DNA of 64,000 bases, from assembly GCF_023159225.1 (NCBI RefSeq), contig NC_063163.1:106981885-107045884 (forward strand), written 5' to 3'. Origin of the DNA: Perognathus longimembris pacificus. Lineage: Eukaryota; Chordata; Mammalia; Rodentia; Heteromyidae. Positions within the stretch are counted from its first letter, which is position 1, and every line of letters starts with the position of its first letter. Positions 11,968-23,728 of this stretch are shown here, one piece after another. A model generated the notes under the pieces. It searched no databases. It was not told the origin of the DNA and worked only from the letters and a program-made list of their open reading frames with translations. The translations under genes and the position numbers were made by a program.

Positions 11968-12844
11968 ATTATCCTGTTAACTAGCCCTGCCTAATTTTTC
12001 TGGCCTCTCTGTTTATATTTCCAATCCCAACCAACATAGGAAAAGGAATGTTAGGAGACTGTATGAACCTTGGTAAGAGTTAGATGTCCTATTCCAGACA
12101 GCTGCTCCTGACACTCCCACCTCAAATTAATCTTGACTCTCTTGGAGAGGCACACCAACACCTCTGCCTTTCCAAACATGAAGGGGAATTCTCAGGTCCA
12201 CACCCAATGATGGGACAGGTAAGAACACTTCTCTTGCCTGGCCTAGAGTAAACACTCAGTAAATACAAATCATTCATGCCGCTTCTATGCTCCAAACCCA
12301 AGGACCAAACCCTACCTAGGAATTTTCTCCTGATGATTCTAGGCCCTTCTCCAGCAACACACCTCAGGACTCACTGCCTTGCCCGAGCCTAACTGTCCTC
12401 CTCAGACAGTGAATAACTCCATCATCCTCCACAGCAACTGCTTTTATGGTCCTCAACCCCATCAATTGCTATCAGTCCTACCCCAGAGCATGTAAATCTA
12501 TTTTCTTCTTTGCACTGATGCAGCTTTAGCCAAGTCCTTATGACAGCAAAAAAATCTTCCTGAACCATCAACCTATCTTTGGTTGATCCTTCTCCATCTG
12601 TCCATCCTCCTCACAGTCATTAGAGCATTAAACGCATACTTCTCATGAAACACAGACTTTTTCCCATGGGAAATCCATACAGTCAAATCCTTATGTTCTT
12701 CTAGATGGCTTACATCTTTATCCATACACCCTGTGCCAATTGCATCGAGTTCATAGCGACAGCCGTCATGGAAGGCAAAGAAAAGGGCTCGGTGCACCTT
12801 GCATCCGATGTTCTATGGCCTTACCAACAGTGCTTGCAACCCTG

Positions 12845-12925
12845 ACAGGGAAACAGATTCCCAGGGACAAAGCAGTTGTCCTAAGGACACACATCTGTAA
12901 TGGCAAAAAAAAAAAAAAAAAAAAC
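12845..12925 (-). repeat. MIR fragment (reverse) followed by an A run
   Basis: GGAAACAGATTCCCAGGGAC and GTCCTAAGGACACACATCTG resemble the reverse MIR core. A 22-base A run starts at 12904. Confidence 0.45.
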
Positions 12926-14000
12926 TAGCTAGCAAGTCTAGCCCGTGTAGGTTGAATGCTTTTATTTCCTATGCACACTCTGACTCCTATGTCTGTTCAC
13001 CATTCTGTGGGAGCACACCCTCTTCCTATCCTGTCTTGCTTATATTCTCAAGCCATTGTGGAAGCCATCCCTGCTATGAATCCTTCCTGGAGACTCCATC
13101 TTCCCTCACTGTTAGCACCAGAGTCAACAGTGTAGAGCCCTTTATTCCAGCTCTAGGGGCATATGTGTGCTTCCTCCAGGCTCTAAGCCCCTTGTCAGCA
13201 GAAAGCATAGCAGCCTATCCTCTGCCGCCCGCCCCACACACACACCAGCGAGGTCTCCGAGACCACAGAGGTGGCTCCTGCCCCTGCCTGAGATCACCAG
13301 GGCCTTCCTGGGGCTGGCACAACCACCAGCACCCTTTCAGTCCTCCCCATATATAATCCGATGTGTTCGTTGGATGTCAATCCTTAGGCTAGTGCGTTCC
13401 CACAATCCCTTACCCTGAGCCCCTCCCCCTGCCCCAGTAGGTCCAGACATGGCATTCTGGGAGTTTCCTGGCCCTGTGCTGATCTGTAGGTGAACAACAC
13501 AAGCCAACATTTGGGCCTCAAGATAAGATCTGAGACACCCTGCCTGTATTCCTTCCTGCCCCACCCGGCACTGTTCTTTTGTCACTGGGGGCCACTGAGC
13601 TGGCTTCTTCTCTTTCCCTTCCCCTTGTTTGCTGCTTCTCAGGACAGAGACGGCTTTCCTTAATCTCATAAGTGGCAATTTGCTGCACACTCCGGGCTGG
13701 AAGAAAGCTAGCGATAAATATCCAGAGTATGCGTATTCTTAAGCCTTCCTCAATTGGTCACTAATAGCAGAGCAGATGGTGACATTTGAGTCCTTTCTGC
13801 ACGGCTGACCTGGCGCAGCAGGAGACTCTGAAATGGGCTGGGCCCGGCTGCCACCGCGAAGATAGGCGAGCTCCAATCTCTCACCTGCCTGGCTGAGACA
13901 AGTTTCTGGTAGCTCTGAGTTCAGATTTGCAAAGCTCTGGTCTCAGCTCCAGGACCCCTCATGACATGGGCAATCTGTTCCCGGTTTTAACAGTCTCAGG

Positions 14001-14098
14001 GCTGGAGACACGGCTCAACAGTAGAGTACCTGCCTCGCAAGTGCAAGGACTCGAATGCAAACCCTGTGGCACCAAATATAAATAAATAACCTCTCAGA
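14001..14098 (+). repeat. ID-family SINE
   Basis: GGGCTGGAGACACGGCTCAA, GCCTCGCAAGTGCAAGGACT and an A/T-rich end. Near-perfect target duplication AACAGT(C/T)(C/T)CAGG-type at 13989-14000 and 14099-14110 (one mismatch). Confidence 0.75.
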
Positions 14099-14126
14099 AA
14101 CAGTCCCAGGCTCAGAAGAGACTGGA

Positions 14127-14260
14127 CATGGAGGAAGAGGAGGAAGAAGAGAAAGAGGAGGAGGGAGAGGAGGAGGAGGAGGAGGAGGAGGAGGAGGAGG
14201 AGGAGGAGGAGGAGGAGGAGGAGGAGGAGGAGGAGGAGGAGGAGGAGGAGGAGGAGGAGA
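14127..14260 (+). repeat. (GGA)n microsatellite
   Basis: About 130 bases of GGA/GAA triplets, giving spurious poly-Glu and poly-Leu frames. Confidence 0.97.
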
Positions 14261-15019
14261 TGTCCTTTATGAGACACTTGACATGGCAGGATCACACACC
14301 CAGGCCTTCAGTGGGTATAGTAGATATCTGGTCTCCATTGTGCAGATAAGATGAGAATTTACTCCAGTATGCTGCTAATGATAGGTATGTAGTTTTTTCT
14401 CCTGGCCAGGATTGCCCCTATGGGCCTTGTTCTGTCCACGACTCTGACCCTGGCATTGATCATTGGTCAAGTCCCGCGAGCAGATAGCTGAGGGCATCAC
14501 TCATTCTTTTGCTTGGAGATCTTCTTCTAGAAGATCCTTTCCTTCATATCCCCCTATCATGGCCCATTCCTCCTCCAGGGAATCTCTGTCTTTCCAACTC
14601 CCATGCACGAAGCAGGGCCTTTCTTAACCCACAGAATAGCTTTCTATGGCCTCTTCTTGAGACCTATCATTTGACACCCCATAATGGAATGACCTTCCAG
14701 GAAGACTCAGTAAATGCTGCTGAATATCCTGAACATTAAGGCAAAAGTGAGCAGGATTTCAGGTGATTTCCCTGACCCACAGCCATGATGGTGGGCACAG
14801 CTGTGTTCACAGAGTCAGGCTCCTTAGCATCACAAACAAGCACTCCTGGGTGACCCTGACTTTCTATTCAGGAGAGCTAAAGGCAATGGCTGCCTCCTCT
14901 GACCTGCTCCTGGGGCAAAGGCAATGACCCAATGACCTAAAAAAAAACCTCCCATTAGGCACCACCTCTTAAAGTTTCTACCAATTTACAATAAAACCAC
15001 CATGAAAACTAAGCCTTTA

Positions 15020-15228
15020 GGGCTGGGAGTATGGCCTAGTGGCAAGAGTGCTTGCCTCCTACACATGAAGTTCTCAGTTCGATTCCCCAGCACCACATAT
15101 ATGGAAAACGGCCAGAGGGAGCGCTGTGGCTCAAGTTGCAGAGTGCTAGCCTTGAGGAAGAAGAGGCCAGGGAAGGTGCTCAGGCCCTGAGTCCAAGGCC
15201 CAGGACTGACAAAAAAAAAAAAAAAAAG
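15020..15228 (+). repeat. IDL-Geo-type composite SINE with 12-bp target duplication
   Basis: An ID-like left half (GGGCTGGGAGTATGGCCTAG) leads into CACATATATGGAAAACGGCC and the tRNA-like right module, then a 17-base A tail. ACTAAGCCTTTA flanks it exactly at 15008-15019 and 15229-15240, so it is a fairly recent insertion. Confidence 0.95.
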
Positions 15229-15679
15229 ACTAAGCCTTTAACAAGTGGACCTTGGGGGGATATTTAAGATCCAAACTGTAACATTCGGTTCTTCAGTTCA
15301 TCTGGAAAATATGGGGAGTAGTGTCCAGAATGCATTGCAGGTGAAATGTGTGCATTCAAAGACCCAGATGGGGCATCCATTAGGTCTCACATGAGTAACT
15401 CAGTAATTTTTTTTTCCCTCCTGTCAAGCATGATTCCTTGAGATTCTGCCCTTTCCCTTTATTTCTCACTTTTCTCCTTCTGTGTGGTGTGCTCAGCACA
15501 ATATTTGCCTGGTCAGTAGTTTACAATGCAAAAGCAATTTTCCTGCAGTGACCAGAGATCTCAGAAGACAAACTGGAGGAGGTGGAACTATAACCACACA
15601 GGAGCATTTAACAGAGGCACATTCGATGCTCACATACTGGTCCAGGCTCTGGGGATGTAGGCAGAAAAGACAGTCATGG

Positions 15680-15875
15680 ACTGGGAATGTGGCTTAGTGG
15701 TAGAGTGTTTGCCTAGCATGCATGAAGCCTTGGGTTCATTCCTCAATACCACATAGACAGAAAAAGCCAGAAGTGACACTGTAGTTCAAGTGGTAGATGT
15801 ATTGGCCTTGAGCAAAAGAAGCTCAGGGACAGTGCCCATGCCCTGGGTTCAAACCCCAGGACTGGGAAAGAATAT
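15680..15875 (+). repeat. IDL-Geo-type composite SINE
   Basis: The left half is ACTGGGAATGTGGCTTAGTG and the right half contains GTAGTTCAAGTGGTAGATGT. A target duplication of about 17 bp with two mismatches (AGAAAAG-CAG--ATGG) lies at 15663-15679 and 15876-15892, so this copy is older than the one at 15020. Confidence 0.9.
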
Positions 15876-15979
15876 AGAAAAGGCAGCTATGGCCTCTTCC
15901 TACAAGGAGATACATTCTGGTTCTTCATTTTCTTATGAACATGGGTAGATGCTCAATAAAGGCTCGGAGAAGTTGAGTA

Positions 15980-16560
15980 AGATATTTAATCTTGATTGTG
16001 AACTTGACTGGATTGGGGAGGAAGCACCTATGAGATTAATAAAGCAGCCAAGCACATTGGTGGCTCACACCTGTAATCCTAGCTTCTTAGGAGGCTGAAA
16101 TCTGAAGATCGAAACTTAAAGCCAGCCCTGGCAAGAAGCCTGTGAAACTCTTATCTCCAGTTAATCACAGAAAAAGCTGGAAGTAGAACTGTGGCTCACA
16201 TGGTAGAGTGCTATCCTTGTGCAAAAGGAGCTCAGGGATAGTGCCCCAGCTCAGAGTTCAAGCCCAAGTACTGGCAAAAAGAAATAATAATAAAGCATAT
16301 GTCTGGATATGTTGAAGGTGTGTCCAGAGGTGATTAACTAAAGGGGAAGACATATCTTAATATGTGGGTGGCCTTGTAGCTTAGTCTGGGGCCTGGGATG
16401 CTTCTTGTCCCCCCTGATATCCTCCCCAAGCATAAGGGGCCAGGCAATGGTAACTTGAGCCTTCTGAAGAGCTACAGTATATCCTGGTCCTACTTTAAGT
16501 TGTTTACATGAGATATTTTGTCACAGTGGAAGAACCCTAGTGAGCAGCTAAGCTAGCAGA
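15980..16560 (+). repeat. Older interspersed repeat split by a SINE
   Basis: The flanks 15980-16036 (TTGATTGTGAACTTGACTGG) and 16298-16560 (AAGTTGTTTACATGAGATAT, TTTTGTCACAGTGGAAGAAC) resemble a common rodent LTR- or L1-derived repeat whose end includes a 'tattttgtcacag' segment. I recall the pattern but cannot name the subfamily. The segment at 51510-51720 looks like the same family in reverse. Confidence 0.5.
16047..16287 (+). repeat. Geo-type composite SINE with 10-bp target duplication
   Basis: Full left and right modules with an A-rich end. TAATAAAGCA occurs at 16037-16046 and 16288-16297. It is inserted in an older repeat. Confidence 0.93.
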
Positions 16561-16932
16561 TGGCCACTGGAGGGTGGCAGGTGAGAATGTGGAGAAGTGT
16601 CAACTAAAGAGCTCGTGTGAAAGAAAGGTAGAATATTCCCTGCTGAAGGCCTCAGGTATTATTCAGGGGTATCTTGGTCCTGATCTCAACTCCTGGTTCG
16701 GGAGAAACTTTCCAAAGCAGCATGCAGTTATGCACAGAATTCACTTGCATGGCTCTTTCCACCATCTGTGTTCATAGTCATGGCTGCCCTCCATAGCCTG
16801 GTTTCTATAATGACCACCCAGAATGGGCCCTTACCCCATGTCTCCTACCCACAGGTCCCCAAGGGTTCCTACTAATACCTCTGCTCCTTAGACCCAAAGC
16901 AAAAACAGGATGGGAGCGGAACAAATAGAAGT

Positions 16933-16935
<3 letters not shown>

Positions 16936-16978
<43 letters not shown>
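16936..16978 (+). repeat. (CA)n microsatellite
   Basis: About 43 bases of alternating A/C. Confidence 0.97.
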
Positions 16979-16981
<3 letters not shown>

Positions 16982-17194
16982 ATAAGGGACATTTCAAAGG
17001 ACTCAGGCACCACTTCATTGAGGGCCTTCTCATTACAGCTCCTTCAGCTCCAGGCTGACAACTTGATAATTCTCTCTGATAGCACAATCTTGGCGGCTAG
17101 TGCAGCTGCCTTGACACTGTCCTTCTTGCAGGAAAGATTTCCAGATAAAAGAATGAGCTGTGAAATCACCATTAAGGCAGAGAGAAAGGGCTTA

Positions 17195-17500
17195 CAGGAG
17201 TTCTCCCTCCCTCCCTCTTCTCCCTCTCCTCCTCCTACGACTGTCCCCCTTCCTTTTTTTCCTCCCCCTCCTCCTCTACTCCTGCTACTACTCCCCTCCT
17301 TTTCTCTCCCTCCTCTTCTTTCTCTCATCATATCCTCTCCTCCACCTCCTCCCTTCTTCCTCTTCCCCTTCTCCCACCTCTTGTCTGTCACCCTCTTCCT
17401 TCTCTCTCCAATTCTCTACTTCTCTCCTGCCCTCCTCTCTCTGCCCCTCTCTGTCTTCTCCTCACTCATCTCTTCCCTTCTTCTCTCTCTTGTTTTGCTG
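17195..17500 (+). repeat. Imperfect pyrimidine tract (C/T-rich, CTCCT-like)
   Basis: About 300 bases dominated by C and T on the plus strand, without a clean repeat unit. It is the opposite strand asymmetry to the other large tracts in the window. Confidence 0.9.
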
Positions 17501-17509
17501 CCAGGAATA

Positions 17510-17665
17510 GTCTAATTACAGCAGAAAACTTGAAGAGACAGAGAAAAAAATTCCACTATACATAGCTGATTAAAATGTCCTATAAAATCTAATTTGTAAG
17601 GCTCAATTCAGAATTTAAAAAAGTATTACTTCCACAACTCAGGGCCAATTTGATTTTTAATGGGT
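17510..17665. promoter_or_regulatory. Candidate conserved non-coding element
   Basis: Unique AT-rich sequence next to the pyrimidine tract with GTCTAATTACAGCAG, AGCTGATTAAAATG and TTTGATTTTTAATGG. No transposon similarity is evident. Confidence 0.33.
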
Positions 17666-18032
17666 CTCCTCAGAGAGGCAACCAGGCCCTCACCAGGCTG
17701 CAAACCAGCCACCTGCCTGCTGCTTTGACACCTGTGCGGGGCTGTTTCCTGCCCTGGGCTTGTACCACACTCTCCACTGCACACCCAGCTTCCCTCATCT
17801 CACGGGCCTCACTCGCTGCTGAGAGCTGGAGTCCACCTACAGTCCAAGTCTGGGCTTTGTGTTCCCTAGAAAGCCAGCAACCAATGTTGGGGATCTCAGC
17901 AGTTCTGGGTTGGACAGGAGAGGCTGTGGTAGCAACTGGTTCCATTTCCCTTCTTTGCATGTCAGTATCTTCAGGGTTGGGCAAGAGCAAGGACTAAAAC
18001 ACCAACAGATCCCAGCCAAGCCAGGCTCCGCC

Positions 18033-18175
18033 ATTCTTTAACTGTGAGACCTTGAGCAGGTCACCCTGTCTCTCTGATCATGGGGTTTTTTTTTCCTTTA
18101 AAATGGGGTAGATGCCTACCCTGAAACATAGTTAGATGGATTGCAGGGGAAAGGAGGTCACGTAAAGCACTGGTG
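18033..18175 (+). repeat. MIR fragment
   Basis: AACTGTGAGACCTTGAGCAG and TTTAAAATGGGGTAGATGCC match the MIR core. Confidence 0.6.
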
Positions 18176-18794
18176 ACCTCTTGTGCCATTGTCCATTCCA
18201 ATGTGACCCTCCCAGGGACACGGATCACATCATCTCCTTGCTTCAGTTCCTGACTCCAACACAGACTGAGGTCACTTCATGGAGCATAGCCCAGCATGGG
18301 AGAATCTATCTTCAGAGCCAGGAAGCGTTAGATTCCCATCCCTCACCCCACCGCAGACAGCTCCCTGGGAAGTTCAGTGAATGATGTCCTCACTTCCGTC
18401 CCTCTGTAGTAATGTGACCATGCTTCCTGTGGGTGCTGTTTCCGTGAGGCACAGTAAGCACCCAGGAATGGAGAGAGATGAGCCAGTTCACCCCTGTTAC
18501 ATTGCCTCACCAACCTGTGTTTTGCTTCCTCTTCTGGAAAAGGGGGCTTTTGAAAAATGATGCCTAGTAATTTTAGGTTGTTTTAAGAATAAAACCAATA
18601 TTAATGGGCTAATATTGTCTTGAGTACCTTAGAGAAGAACCTGGCGACTTGTACACATGGTGTGTTTGTGTAACAGAACATGAAGCGGTTGTGGCCATTG
18701 TTGTGCTACCTTGTTCAGAACAATGGATGGGACACGTAGACTTCTGGGAGGCTGAGCAGGGCCTGCTGCAGAAAAGGAAAGGGTAGTGGGAAAA

Positions 18795-19440
18795 TAAATT
18801 ATTACAACCACTCTGGACAGCAGTCTGGAGCTTCCTCAAGAAACTAAACATAGATCTTCCCTACAACCTACCCTTACTACTCCTGGTCATCTAACATAAA
18901 GACACTCACACACCCATGTTCATTCCTGCACTATTCACAATACACAAGCTATGGAAACAACCCAAGTGCCCTACAGTAGATGAGTGGATCCAAAAACAAA
19001 AAAATGTGGTACCTATACACAATAGATTTTTACACAGCCATTAGAAAGAAAAACATTATGTCATTATGGATGGACCTAGGACAAATCATGTTATGTAAAG
19101 TAAGCCAAGCTCAGAGAGACAAACGGTGCATATTTTCTCTCATTTGCAGAAGCTAGATCTAAAATACACTGGGCTGTGATGAATTATACAGGACTCTAGG
19201 CATTCCCACACAGTGAGACCAAAGGAGGATACTCATAGGAGAAGAACAGAAAGGTATAATAATACTTAGTTGCTTCTGATCATAGAAAATATTATTTATC
19301 AAAACGAACTCCAGGGAATGGAAACAAGAGGCTTTTCCTGTAAAGAATAAAAAAGGAAAGGAAAGAATAGGGAAAGGACATGGTAAAACACAGCCACCAG
19401 CTCTTACCACTCCACCCTTGGCCAATCTGATCCTTTGTAT
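18795..19440 (+). mobile_element. L1 fragment (3' end of ORF2 / 3' UTR region)
   Basis: The order of segments matches the mammalian L1 3' region: CTCTGGACAGCAGTCTGGAG, GCACTATTCACAATACACAA, GGAAACAACCCAAGTGCCCT, ATGTGGTACCTATACACAAT, TTATGGATGGACCTAGGACA. No intact reading frame is present, so it is a 5'-truncated, degraded copy. Exact ends are uncertain. Confidence 0.85.
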
Positions 19441-19756
19441 TTTCAGATTTAACTAAAATCACATGACTTTGCAAGCAAGAGGAGTTAGTCCCATGAGAAG
19501 AAGAGAGTGGCCCATTACTAAGCTGGCTGGGCGTGACCTGTGGAACCAGGAGAATGGCTGGCCCCTGGGTGGGATACAGACTGATTAGCAGAGGGGTTGA
19601 ACTTGGGGGGTGGTCAACCTCTGAAAGCAAGAGAGAATGGTGGGGGTAGAAGACCCCTGGCAGGAAGAAAAGAACTCTGGGGGAAGTCCAGTCCCCAGGG
19701 CCAGCTCTGCTTCCAGAATGTGAGGAACGATCTTCAGGTACAGCTGCCTGCACTAA

Positions 19757-20206
<450 letters not shown>

Positions 20207-20345
20207 TGATTTCTGGAAACCAAGTGTTCTTATTTCTGGACCCAAAATGCACATCCCCCTTTTACCAAGGTGTCATCCCATCCAACAAGAGAATCAAGTC
20301 AATGAAAGCTATCTTTTAAAAAGCCTAGTTAGCCTTAATGGTAAC

Positions 20346-20551
20346 TTTTTTTTTTTTTTTGCCAGTCCTGGGCCTTGGACTCAGGGCCTGAGCACCATCC
20401 CTGGCTTCTTCCCGCTCAAGGCTAGCACTCTGCCACCTGAGCCACAGCGTCCCTTCTGGCCGTTTTCCGTATATGTGGTGCTGGGGAATCGAACCGAGAG
20501 CTTCATGTGTAGGAGGCAAGCACTCTTGCCACTAGGCCATATTCCCAGCCC
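20346..20551 (-). repeat. IDL-Geo-type composite SINE with 13-bp target duplication
   Basis: The minus strand reads GGGCTGGGAATATGGCCTAG, then the right module and an A tail (T run at 20346-20360). CCTTAATGGTAAC is repeated exactly at 20333-20345 and 20552-20564. It lies 0.4 kb downstream of a KIRREL3 exon, in reverse orientation. Confidence 0.95.
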
Positions 20552-20587
20552 CCTTAATGGTAACGTCTAAGAAAAGAAAAGACAAAA

Positions 20588-20825
20588 CTAGACATCAGTG
20601 GCTCACACCTGTAATGCTATCTCTCAGGAGGCTAAGATCTGAGGAGGCTAGTTCAAAGCCACCCTGGGTAGGAAAGCCCATAAGACTTTTAGCCCCAATG
20701 AACTACCACCACAAAAAAAGGGGGAAAAAAGAAGGCTAAAAGTGGAGCTATGGAGCTGGGGTAGAGCACCAGATGTATGCAAAAAAGCCAAGGAACAGTG
20801 TGAGTCCTGAGTTGAAGCCCAAGTA
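20588..20825 (+). repeat. Geo-type composite SINE
   Basis: Left monomer with GTGGCTCACACCTGTAATGC and a shortened right module; the tail expands into the following purine array. Confidence 0.88.
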
Positions 20826-20866
20826 CAAAGAAAGAAAGAAAGAAAGAAAAAGAAAGAAAGAAAGAA

Positions 20867-20923
<57 letters not shown>

Positions 20924-20931
20924 AGAAGAAA

Positions 20932-21024
<93 letters not shown>

Positions 21025-21108
21025 AGAAAGAAAGAAAGAGAGAAAGAGAAAGAGAAGAGAAGGAAGGAAGGAAGGAAAGATAGACAGGAAGGAAGAAGGA
21101 AGGAAGGA

Positions 21109-21167
<59 letters not shown>

Positions 21168-21345
21168 GAAGGAAGAAAGGAAGGAAGGAAGGAAAAGAAG
21201 GAAGGAAGGAAGGAAGAAGGAAGGAAGGAAGGAAGGAAGGAGAGAGAGAAAGAAAGAGGAAGGAAGGAAGGAGAGCAAGAAAGAAATAAGAAAGGAAGGA
21301 CAGAGAAAGTAGAAAGGAGAGAAAGAAGAGAAATAATGAACAAAA
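20826..21345 (+). repeat. Compound purine microsatellite (GAAA)n/(GGAA)n
   Basis: About 520 bases of almost pure G/A on the plus strand, mostly GAAA then GGAA blocks with AGAA slips. It starts about 0.9 kb inside the intron. The long Lys/Arg/Glu and Phe/Leu/Ser frames across it are artefacts. Confidence 0.97.
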
Positions 21346-22309
21346 GAATGAAAGGAAAAGGAACAAAGAAAAGATAAATGACAGGAAGGAGTCATAGTAA
21401 ATTCCAAACCTATTCAGCCACCCAATGGCTACACTGAGCAGAGGGGGTAGGGCCCCCCACAGCTACCAGTGTCGGGCATGTGACCTTCCTGATCAGTGCC
21501 CATGTTGTGTCATTGGCTAAGTCCTATTCATGGCTACCACAAGCACAGCTAAGCACCTTTCCAAAGTACGCTCTCCTCTGGGAGAAAAAGGAATCTTTCT
21601 AGTCATTCACCCATTGGCCATCAATACTCAGCCCTGAGACAGATAGGTGCATGGCTATTTACTAGGCTTGCCACACACAGTAAAATTCAGAAGGACAGAT
21701 CTGGGTGTTGTTCTCCCTGTGTTTGGGGAATGGCAGAGGGTGGCTCCATGAGAAATATATATATTCAGCTGAGAAGTGGTTTTTGCCTCGTTTCGTGGTA
21801 TACAGATGCAGGAAAATAAAAAAATCGAAGTACACATAGGAACCTGATGACTGGGAAATTAATGTTTTAAAATGTGAGTTATATCTTGCCAAAAAAATTC
21901 ATATTGAAACATTATAGCAATGGCCAATAGCAGTCAATGGGTTTGAATGCTACAGCTGGGCCGAGCATAGATAAAATACACAATAATATCTCCAAAATAT
22001 ACTGTGCTGCCCTAAAGCTTAAGTATTATGGGAACCAGCCAATTTCTAAGGCTCTGAACTCCCATACCCCGGAGAAACCGGAGAATGATACGACCTTTCC
22101 AAACGAGAATTGCTCGTATTCAGGATGGCTCTGAACCAGGCCCGGCACTGTTGCTCGATAAGCAGGCTGTGTGAGGTCCTGGGGGATGGTTTTTTTTAAT
22201 GTTAGGTCATGGACAGGAGTCTTGTTAGATCCAAGGTGGCTAAGAAGAGGTCCTAGGACAAAGGATGGCTCATAGATGGCCATCACAGTGAGGGTAAGGC
22301 CCCCATTAT

Positions 22310-22540
22310 CTGTTAGTCATGGGACTTGAACTCAGGGCATAGGTGCTGTCCCTGAGCTCTTTTACTCAAGGCTAGCTCTATCACTGTAACCCACAGTGCC
22401 ACTTCCAGGTTTCTGGTGGTGATTAATTGGAGATAAGAGTCTCATAGACTTTCCTGCCCTGGCTGGCTTCAATCCATGATCCTCAGATCTCAGCCTAAGG
22501 AATGACTAGGATGACAGGCATGAGCCACTAACACCTGGCC
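22310..22540 (-). repeat. Geo-type composite SINE
   Basis: The plus strand shows GACTTGAACTCAGGGCATAG, GATTAATTGGAGATAAGAGT and CATGAGCCACTAACACCTGG, the reverse of the Geo order. Confidence 0.88.
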
Positions 22541-23224
22541 TTAAGTGGTTTTCTGAGATCTCCAAACAGAGTCTGCTCAGTGCTAAAGGACAATGGGCTT
22601 GGATGCCCTGAGATCCACTTTCTTCCAACTTGATCTGGTTACAGAAAGAAGGTGCCAAGAAAAAAAAAAAAATAGGGTCAAACTCCTGAGAAATACTTAC
22701 CCTGCATACCCCAGTTGTCCCCAAACAGCATTCTCATCATCATGACAGGTTCTCATGGGTTCAATAAATACTGCTCACTTTCCTCACAAAGAAGGGAAAG
22801 AAGTCTGTTCACCTGGAGAAAGCTTAATGCCACGGAAATTTTCCTACAGGGAAACTGAGGCTTCGTGTGCAGGGCCTCTGCCACCTGCACCTCTGTCTTC
22901 CATTTGCACAGGGTCACCCCATTCGGTCCACTGAGAATGATATCCTGGTTGCAGACCTAAGGTCCTCTACCAAGGCCGGAAACACTGAAAACAGTGATTT
23001 ATAAACACAAGAATGGAAACACTTTTTTTTATTTTAAGTGATTTATAAACACCTTCCCTCACGTGGCTAGAACATAGACTATTTCCCTAAGAGGCTCAAG
23101 TTCTTCTCAGATATTATCTCATACATTTACAACTGTCCAGAGGGAATAAAGGAGTCCCTCCCCTTTTTTGGGGGGGGCAGGGAAACCGAGTCACAGTTGA
23201 TAAAGAAATTAATTCAATGGTATT

Positions 23225-23728
23225 GTAATGAGGTCCGGGGTGGGGAGAATCCCCCATCCCTCCAAGAGTCCACCACTCAGAGACAGTCTCAAGTAAAAAG
23301 ATGAATTTATTGGGGAAGTACCAGATGGACCAGTCCCAGGTTTCAGAAAAACATATAACACAAAACAGGATAGCGGCACAGATACTTACTTCCAGAAGAT
23401 TTCTAAGTACCAACAAACCAATTCAGCTCCAGTGGAGAGCTGAATTGGGACTCCATGGGGACGAGACGCCATATGTGAACACATGGCATGGCCTAATGGC
23501 GCCTGAGCTGGCCTGCCCCTAAATAGAGTCAGGTCAGGGGGCTGGGTCACAGGAAGCTCCCAGTCCCAAGCAGTTGGCTGACAGGTTCAGTAACCTATAG
23601 GCCATGTGCCCACCCCTGTCTCTTGGGATTTAGGAACTCCCTGGGGATGGGCCTTTCCTTCCTGTAGAAATCCAGGCACACCCATCAAGACAAGGTGCTA
23701 GAAATACCATATGGTCAAGCTTACCACA
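23225..23728 (-). mobile_element. Probable solo LTR of a class I endogenous retrovirus
   Basis: Read on the minus strand, the segment has a TATA-like CTATTTAGG near 23520, a polyadenylation signal AATAAA near 23308, then TTTTTACTTGAGACTGTCTC and GGGGATTCTCCCCACCCCGG, the layout of a gammaretrovirus-type U3-R-U5. Candidate ends are TGTAATG (plus side, about 23225) and CCACA (about 23728). No gag, pol or env frame lies on either side, so it appears to be an LTR without internal genes. Family and exact ends are inferred, and no clean target duplication was settled. Confidence 0.6.

Noticed and set aside
11515..11994. 159-codon Lys/Arg/Glu/Gly open frame
   Set aside because: It is the translation of a purine microsatellite; no domain and no codon structure.
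12573..12797. 74-codon minus-strand frame with a protein-like composition
   Set aside because: I recognise no family, there is no intronless gene structure beyond it and no poly-A tail on its 3' side, so a processed pseudogene is not supported.
13996..14349. Poly-Leu and poly-Glu frames
   Set aside because: They come from the (GGA)n array.
16910..17515. 201-codon frame rich in Pro, Ser and Leu
   Set aside because: It combines a (CA)n array with a pyrimidine tract; low complexity, no splice or promoter context.
20648..21407. Several overlapping frames of more than 170 codons on both strands (Phe/Leu/Ser or Lys/Glu/Arg)
   Set aside because: All are products of the GAAA/GGAA array and neighbouring SINE.
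23225..23728. Full endogenous provirus
   Set aside because: No gag, pol or env similarity on either side; only an LTR-like segment is present.
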